From Peribacillus butanolivorans (GTDB lineage: Bacteria > Bacillota > Bacilli > Bacillales > DSM-1321): a stretch of DNA of 45,417 nt. The stretch lies in NCBI RefSeq assembly GCF_001273755.1, contig NZ_LGYA01000001.1, positions 3,132,876 to 3,178,292 of the forward strand. Reading direction: 5' to 3'. The notes below the pieces were generated by a model. The model worked only from the letters and a program-made list of their open reading frames with translations. It did not search any database and had not been told where the DNA came from. Shown here piece by piece: positions 42,210-45,417 of the stretch. Position numbers and translations under genes: made by a program. Each line of letters opens with the position of its first letter. The stretch's first letter is position 1.

Positions 42210-42268
42210 AAAAAGCCCAAGAAACATTGCAGCACTTTTTTTAGAGTGAGGCAATATTTCTCGGGCCT
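42210..42268 (-). terminator. Riboswitch terminator of xpt
   Basis: GCCCGAGAAA...GCAATGTTTCTTGGGC stem with internal pairs, followed on the minus strand by TTTTTATTTG. Expression platform of the guanine riboswitch. Confidence 0.85.
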
Positions 42269-42319
42269 AAATGAAAAAGGACTCAACAAAACCCTTTCAT
42301 TGTGCGACAAGATCTATTA

Positions 42320-42391
42320 CTCACCCATAGTCGAATTATTTACGGTAATTCGGTAGAAACTTGCAGGCCATATCCCTGCTATTATACGAGT
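42320..42391 (-). promoter_or_regulatory. Guanine riboswitch of xpt-pbuX
   Basis: On the minus strand CTCGTATAATAGCAGGGATA opens the aptamer, then TGGCCTGCAAGTTTCTACCG, ACCGTAAAT and GACTATGGGTGAG, practically the B. subtilis xpt purine aptamer with its two kissing loops. The base before TATGGG is C, the specificity position that selects guanine (U would select adenine). High guanine should favour the terminator downstream. Confidence 0.95.
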
Positions 42392-42419
42392 GAAACTTTA
42401 TATTTTTGTAATATATGAA

Positions 42420-42782
42420 TTATAACAACGCTTTCTCTATTTGAAAAGGTATTTTTAACAAAAACCGAACTTTCACTTTAAAAAATAAATGATCATTCGT
42501 ATTTTTAGAAAATTTAGAAATTGACTATCGTTTCATAGGATTTTTTCCTACCATCTATGTGTGAAAAAATCCAGACTATATAATCTTCACAATTTTTTCA
42601 CAACTTGATACACAATCAAAAGCAAATTTTTATACTTACTTCAACTTTACACTATATCGAACTTATAAAAGTAACGATTGAACAAATTGTGAAAAGAGAA
42701 AAAGTGGATTCTAATTTACCATTACTTTTGTATGATGAACATGTACTCATGTCTTTTAGGGAATTAGAAAGGAGTGAAAACG
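42420..42782. promoter_or_regulatory. Regulatory gap between xpt and ba3 oxidase genes
   Basis: Holds the presumed xpt promoter (TATAAT near 42416-42421 on the minus strand) and, for the oxidase operon, a TATAAT at about 42578 without a good -35 and three TTGTGAA motifs (42586-42592, 42597-42603 on the minus strand; 42687-42693 on the plus). The first two are 11 bases apart, one helix turn. TTGTGAA is the core of the ResD-binding consensus. A 63-codon frame (42605-42796) is not supported. Confidence 0.4.
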
Positions 42783-42929
42783 ATGGCCGTACCTAAACTT
42801 AAGAACAAATCACAAACAAAAGAGACTTCTAATTTAAAAGGTACACTTGCTTCTGTTTTAATACTAGGAATTATTCTAATTATTGTATGGGTCAGCATCT
42901 ATTTTATTTTTGTAAATCGTTTAGGCTAA
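42783..42929 (+). CDS. Cytochrome ba3-type oxidase subunit IIa
   Basis: 48-aa single-span membrane protein: MAVPKLKNKSQTKETSNLKG, then the helix TLASVLILGIILIIVWVSIY and FIFVNRLG. It has GAAAGGAG 7-9 bases before the ATG. Size, topology and place directly before subunits II and I match the subunit IIa of ba3 oxidases (cytochrome c oxidase subunit IIa family). Too short for the usual ORF cut-off. Structural part, not catalytic. Confidence 0.85.
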   Translation: MAVPKLKNKSQTKETSNLKGTLASVLILGIILIIVWVSIYFIFVNRLG

Positions 42930-42945
42930 TTGAGGAGGAGAAATA

Positions 42946-43425
42946 ATGCACATGCACAAGTTTGAAAAGGTTTGGTTGATTTTCGGTACAGTAGCCCTGC
43001 TAGTATTCTTGACAGTGCTTGGGGTTAGTGCTTTCTATCTAGGGAATCAACCTCCCAGCTGTTTAGTTACAATTGATCCTGAAAAAGTGGAGGTCACTGC
43101 TCCATTTAATGCCCCTGGCCTATATGAAGTCACAGGAAAAGATTGGGACTATGAATTAGTGTTTGTAGCTTCTGCCTTTTCGTACAGTCCTGCAAAAGTG
43201 GAGATCCCTAAAGGTTCAACTGTCAAGGTTATCGCAACATCAAAGGATGTTATCCATGGCTTTGAGATAGCTGGGACTAACGTTAATATGATGCTTGAAC
43301 CTGGATTCGTCAGTGAATATACCACTAGATTTAATAATGAAGGAGAAAATTTGATTATTTGCAATGAATATTGCGGGGTTGGTCACCACATGATGAGCTC
43401 CCGTATCGAGGTGGTTTCAAAATGA
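42946..43425 (+). CDS. Cytochrome c oxidase subunit II (ba3 type), CuA-bearing
   Basis: 159-aa protein with one N-terminal membrane helix (about 8-32) and an outside cupredoxin domain. CuA ligands: His in SKDVIHGFEIAG, and CNEYCGVGHHMM giving two Cys, a Glu-main-chain, His and Met. Short, with one membrane helix as in ba3 enzymes rather than the two of caa3. It takes electrons from cytochrome c and hands them to subunit I. Ribosome site GAGGAGG 7 bases upstream. Its stop overlaps the next start as ATGA. Confidence 0.95.
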   Translation: MHMHKFEKVWLIFGTVALLVFLTVLGVSAFYLGNQPPSCLVTIDPEKVEVTAPFNAPGLYEVTGKDWDYELVFVASAFSYSPAKVEIPKGSTVKVIATSKDVIHGFEIAGTNVNMMLEPGFVSEYTTRFNNEGENLIICNEYCGVGHHMMSSRIEVVSK

Positions 43426-45077
43426 AAAAAACGGCTGAAAATGAAAAAGTTCACCCACTGGATGCAAAACTATCCATGGCTCATTTCTATGTAGCCATTA
43501 TTGCTTTAGCACTTGGAGGATTTGCAGGATTACTTCAAACTTTGGTTCGCTCAGGCAGAATGGAATTACCTGCCGGTATAACGTATTATCAATTACTTAC
43601 GGTTCACGGAGTTTTACTTGCTCTGGTGCTAACAACTTTCTTTATCATAGGATTTCAGCTATCAGCAGTTAGTAAAACAATCGGTCCATTGTCCACCCCT
43701 TCCAGAATTACAGGCTGGATTGGTTTTTGGACAATGACACTCGGCACTGTTATGGCCGCTGTTATGGTTTTATTAAATGAAGCATCTGTCCTTTATACTT
43801 TTTATGCACCTCTTCAAGCGCATCCTATTTTCTATGGTGGCTTAACACTTGTGATCGTTGGCAGCTGGATTAGTGGTGGAGCCCTTATAGCGGCATACCG
43901 CAAGTGGAAGAAAAACAATCGCGGCCAAGCAAGCCCCTTATTAAGTTTTATGGCGGTTGTAAATACTCTACTTTGGATTGTTGCTACTATCGGAGTGGCA
44001 GCTACCGTGTTATTTCAAATTCTCCCATGGTCATTAGGCTGGGTGGATTCTATTAACGTTTTAGCAAGCCGAACTTTATTTTGGTATTTCGGTCATCCGC
44101 TCGTATATTTTTGGTTGCTACCAGCTTATATGTGCTGGTATGTAGTGATTCCTAAAGTCATTTGCGGGAAAATTTTTTCAGATTCATTGGCTCGAATGTC
44201 TTTTATTCTTTTCCTGCTTTTCTCTATTCCTGTTGGACTTCATCACCAATTGCTAGAACCCGGTATCGATCCTATCTGGAAGTTTTTACAAGTGATTTTA
44301 ACCTTCTTAGTCGTTGTTCCATCTTTAATGACTGCCTTTTCTTTATTCGGATCTTTTGAACAATACGGACGTTCTCAGGGTGCCCAAGGGATATTCGGTT
44401 GGTTTAAGATGCTTCCTTGGGGAGATGCGCGTTTTACGGTTCCTTTTATCGGAATGGCGGCTTTCATACCAGCAGGTGCCGGAGGATTAGTCAATGCCTC
44501 AAACCAATTAAACCAGGTTGTCCATAATACTATTTGGGTTACAGGACATTTTCATTTAACGTTGGCGACTTCCGTAATCCTAACTTTCTTTGGGATTTCA
44601 TATTGGCTCGTTCCCCATTTAACTGGACGCACCTTAACAAAAAAATTAAATAAATTAGCGATTATTCAAGGGGTCTTTTGGGCAATTGGGATGTCCTTTA
44701 TGTCTGGGGCTATGCATATCGCTGGATTGCTAGGAGCACCTCGCCGCTCTTCGTACTCCACTTATGGAGATTCCACACAGGCACTTGATTGGATTCCTTA
44801 TCAAATCGCCCAAGCTGTAGGTGGAACCATACTCTTTATCGGGATTATTTTATATATCATTATTTTTATACAGGTAGCCTTCTTTGCTCCAAAAGGCAAC
44901 GAAGAGTTCCCTGTTGGTGAAGTTACTGATAAGGCCGAAAAAACGCCACTCATTTTTGAAAATTGGAAATTATGGCTTGGAATAACTGCAGCACTCATTC
45001 TCTTTGCGTATACAATTCCGTTTATTGATATTCTCCAAAATGCACCACCGGGATCAAAAGGATTTAAATTATGGTGA
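43422..45077 (+). CDS. Cytochrome c oxidase subunit I (ba3 type)
   Basis: 551-aa catalytic subunit with 12-13 membrane spans. ATG 43422 overlaps the subunit II stop; GAGGTGG lies 8 bases upstream. Ligands visible: low-spin haem His in LLTVHGVLLALV, CuB His and cross-link Tyr in WYFGHPLVYFWLLPAYM, CuB His pair GLHHQLLEP, and haem His residues in VTGHFHLTLA. Lacks the D-channel signature (NxxxxxxxxxN) of A-type oxidases, as expected for B-type (ba3) enzymes. Reduces O2 to water and pumps protons using the K-channel. Terminal oxidase of an aerobic or microaerobic respiratory branch. Confidence 0.95.
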   Translation: MKKTAENEKVHPLDAKLSMAHFYVAIIALALGGFAGLLQTLVRSGRMELPAGITYYQLLTVHGVLLALVLTTFFIIGFQLSAVSKTIGPLSTPSRITGWIGFWTMTLGTVMAAVMVLLNEASVLYTFYAPLQAHPIFYGGLTLVIVGSWISGGALIAAYRKWKKNNRGQASPLLSFMAVVNTLLWIVATIGVAATVLFQILPWSLGWVDSINVLASRTLFWYFGHPLVYFWLLPAYMCWYVVIPKVICGKIFSDSLARMSFILFLLFSIPVGLHHQLLEPGIDPIWKFLQVILTFLVVVPSLMTAFSLFGSFEQYGRSQGAQGIFGWFKMLPWGDARFTVPFIGMAAFIPAGAGGLVNASNQLNQVVHNTIWVTGHFHLTLATSVILTFFGISYWLVPHLTGRTLTKKLNKLAIIQGVFWAIGMSFMSGAMHIAGLLGAPRRSSYSTYGDSTQALDWIPYQIAQAVGGTILFIGIILYIIIFIQVAFFAPKGNEEFPVGEVTDKAEKTPLIFENWKLWLGITAALILFAYTIPFIDILQNAPPGSKGFKLW

Positions 45078-45093
45078 TCCTACACAATAAAAA

Positions 45094-45119
45094 AAACCTT
45101 GGCAGATTTGCCAAGGTTT
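45094..45119. terminator. Bidirectional terminator after oxidase operon
   Basis: AAACCTTGGCA and TGCCAAGGTTT pair exactly over a 4-base loop; the T8 tract is on the minus-strand side. Confidence 0.75.
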
Positions 45120-45131
45120 CAGTTTGTAGAC

Positions 45132-45169
45132 AAAAGGGGTTCGGAATTATAAAATTCCGAACCCCTTTT
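45132..45169. repeat. Perfect inverted repeat near IS end
   Basis: AAAAGGGGTTCGGAATT and AATTCCGAACCCCTTTT are exact complements. Probably the terminator of the insertion element whose transposase ends at 45230, or part of its end structure. Confidence 0.6.
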
Positions 45170-45229
45170 GAAATTCTCTTTGAATTTTGGCCCAAGGTTA
45201 AGATATTGGGGCTCTACGAGCCCACTCTG

Positions 45230-45417
45230 TTAGGCCATTTTTGGACCTTTCCATGTCCAATTGGCCATCTTCTTTAAATTAATGGCAGTGAAAGTAAGCA
45301 TCGCCTGCATCGACAATTTTTTAAGTCCCCTTAAAGTAGTCCAACGCATACCATGCTTTTCTTTTGCATCTGCGAATACACGCTCAATCGTTTCTTTACG
45401 TTTCGCATATATAGGTT
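45230..45417 (-). CDS. IS1182-type transposase, C-terminal part (cut by window edge)
   Basis: The minus strand reads YAKRKETIERVFADAKEKHG, MRWTTLRGLKKLSMQAMLTF, TAINLKKMANW... then TAA at 45230. The phrase RKETIERVFADAKEKHGMRWT with its catalytic Glu (of DDE, RKETIERVF-type motif) is typical of IS1182/IS5-like Bacillus transposases (DUF772 family). The gene's start lies right of the window, so completeness is unknown. It closes the ba3 region, marking another accessory boundary. Confidence 0.85.
   Translation of the reverse strand, partial: PIYAKRKETIERVFADAKEKHGMRWTTLRGLKKLSMQAMLTFTAINLKKMANWTWKGPKMA

Noticed and set aside
42605..42796. 63-codon plus-strand frame before the oxidase genes
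   Set aside because: TTG start without ribosome site; it runs over the true ribosome site of the subunit IIa gene.

Overview
The window looks like a chromosomal segment of a low-GC Gram-positive spore-former of the Bacillaceae (Bacillus/Peribacillus-like). This rests on strong AAGGAGG-type ribosome sites, several TTG/GTG starts, a proline T-box, a guanine riboswitch, a SigB-type promoter, and a right half whose gene set and order match the Bacillus subtilis ypeQ-ypeP-ypdQ ... ypcP ... dynA-ypbQ-bcsA-pbuX-xpt neighbourhood. The species itself is an inference.

Left part (1-22.3 kb), accessory. The left edge is the 5' end of a group II intron on the minus strand, sitting exactly after a hairpin and T-tract. 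Upstream of it on the same strand is a two-gene toxin/immunity unit: a protein joining a PrsW-type intramembrane metalloprotease to a C-terminal EndoU-like RNase, followed 15 nt later by a CdiI-like immunity gene. This is the best candidate in the window for a poorly described system. Then come decayed DNA (IS3-type fragment), a cytochrome P450, a secreted surface-type protein with a rotting partial copy beside it, an ankyrin lipoprotein, a broken deaminase, a two-component system, a Tn3-family relic (resolvase tail plus TnpA head), a lipoprotein, an mscL tail fragment, two DinB-fold proteins, a small SwrB-like/MltG-like pair, a second P450 relic, a TetR-YhgE export/surface operon with two similar operators, a DUF5392 protein, a truncated Rieske oxygenase and a SigB-type general stress gene.

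Middle (22.4-28 kb), metabolism and stress. The proB-proA operon is under a T-box with a CCU specifier. The NO-detoxifying flavohaemoprotein gene hmp is divergent from its likely repressor gene nsrR, with NsrR-like operators between them. An HD-GYP protein follows.

Right part (28-42.4 kb), conserved core block: a zinc-finger microprotein, two RNase H-fold proteins with intact acidic active sites, an EamA transporter, a DUF6123-like protein, a 5'-3' exonuclease, an inserted rhodanese and nucleotidyltransferase pair, the two-headed bacterial dynamin DynA, a 52-aa membrane microprotein behind a promoter carrying two Fur-box-like sequences, the alkylpyrone genes ypbQ-bcsA, a 44-aa zinc-ribbon microprotein, and the riboswitch-controlled xpt-pbuX purine salvage operon.

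Far right (42.7-45.4 kb): a ba3-type cytochrome oxidase operon (subunits IIa, II, I) with TTGTGAA repeats upstream, then the 3' end of an IS1182-type transposase cut by the window edge. No rRNA, tRNA or CRISPR array was seen. Coordinates of starts follow ribosome-site logic and sometimes differ from the longest open frame.
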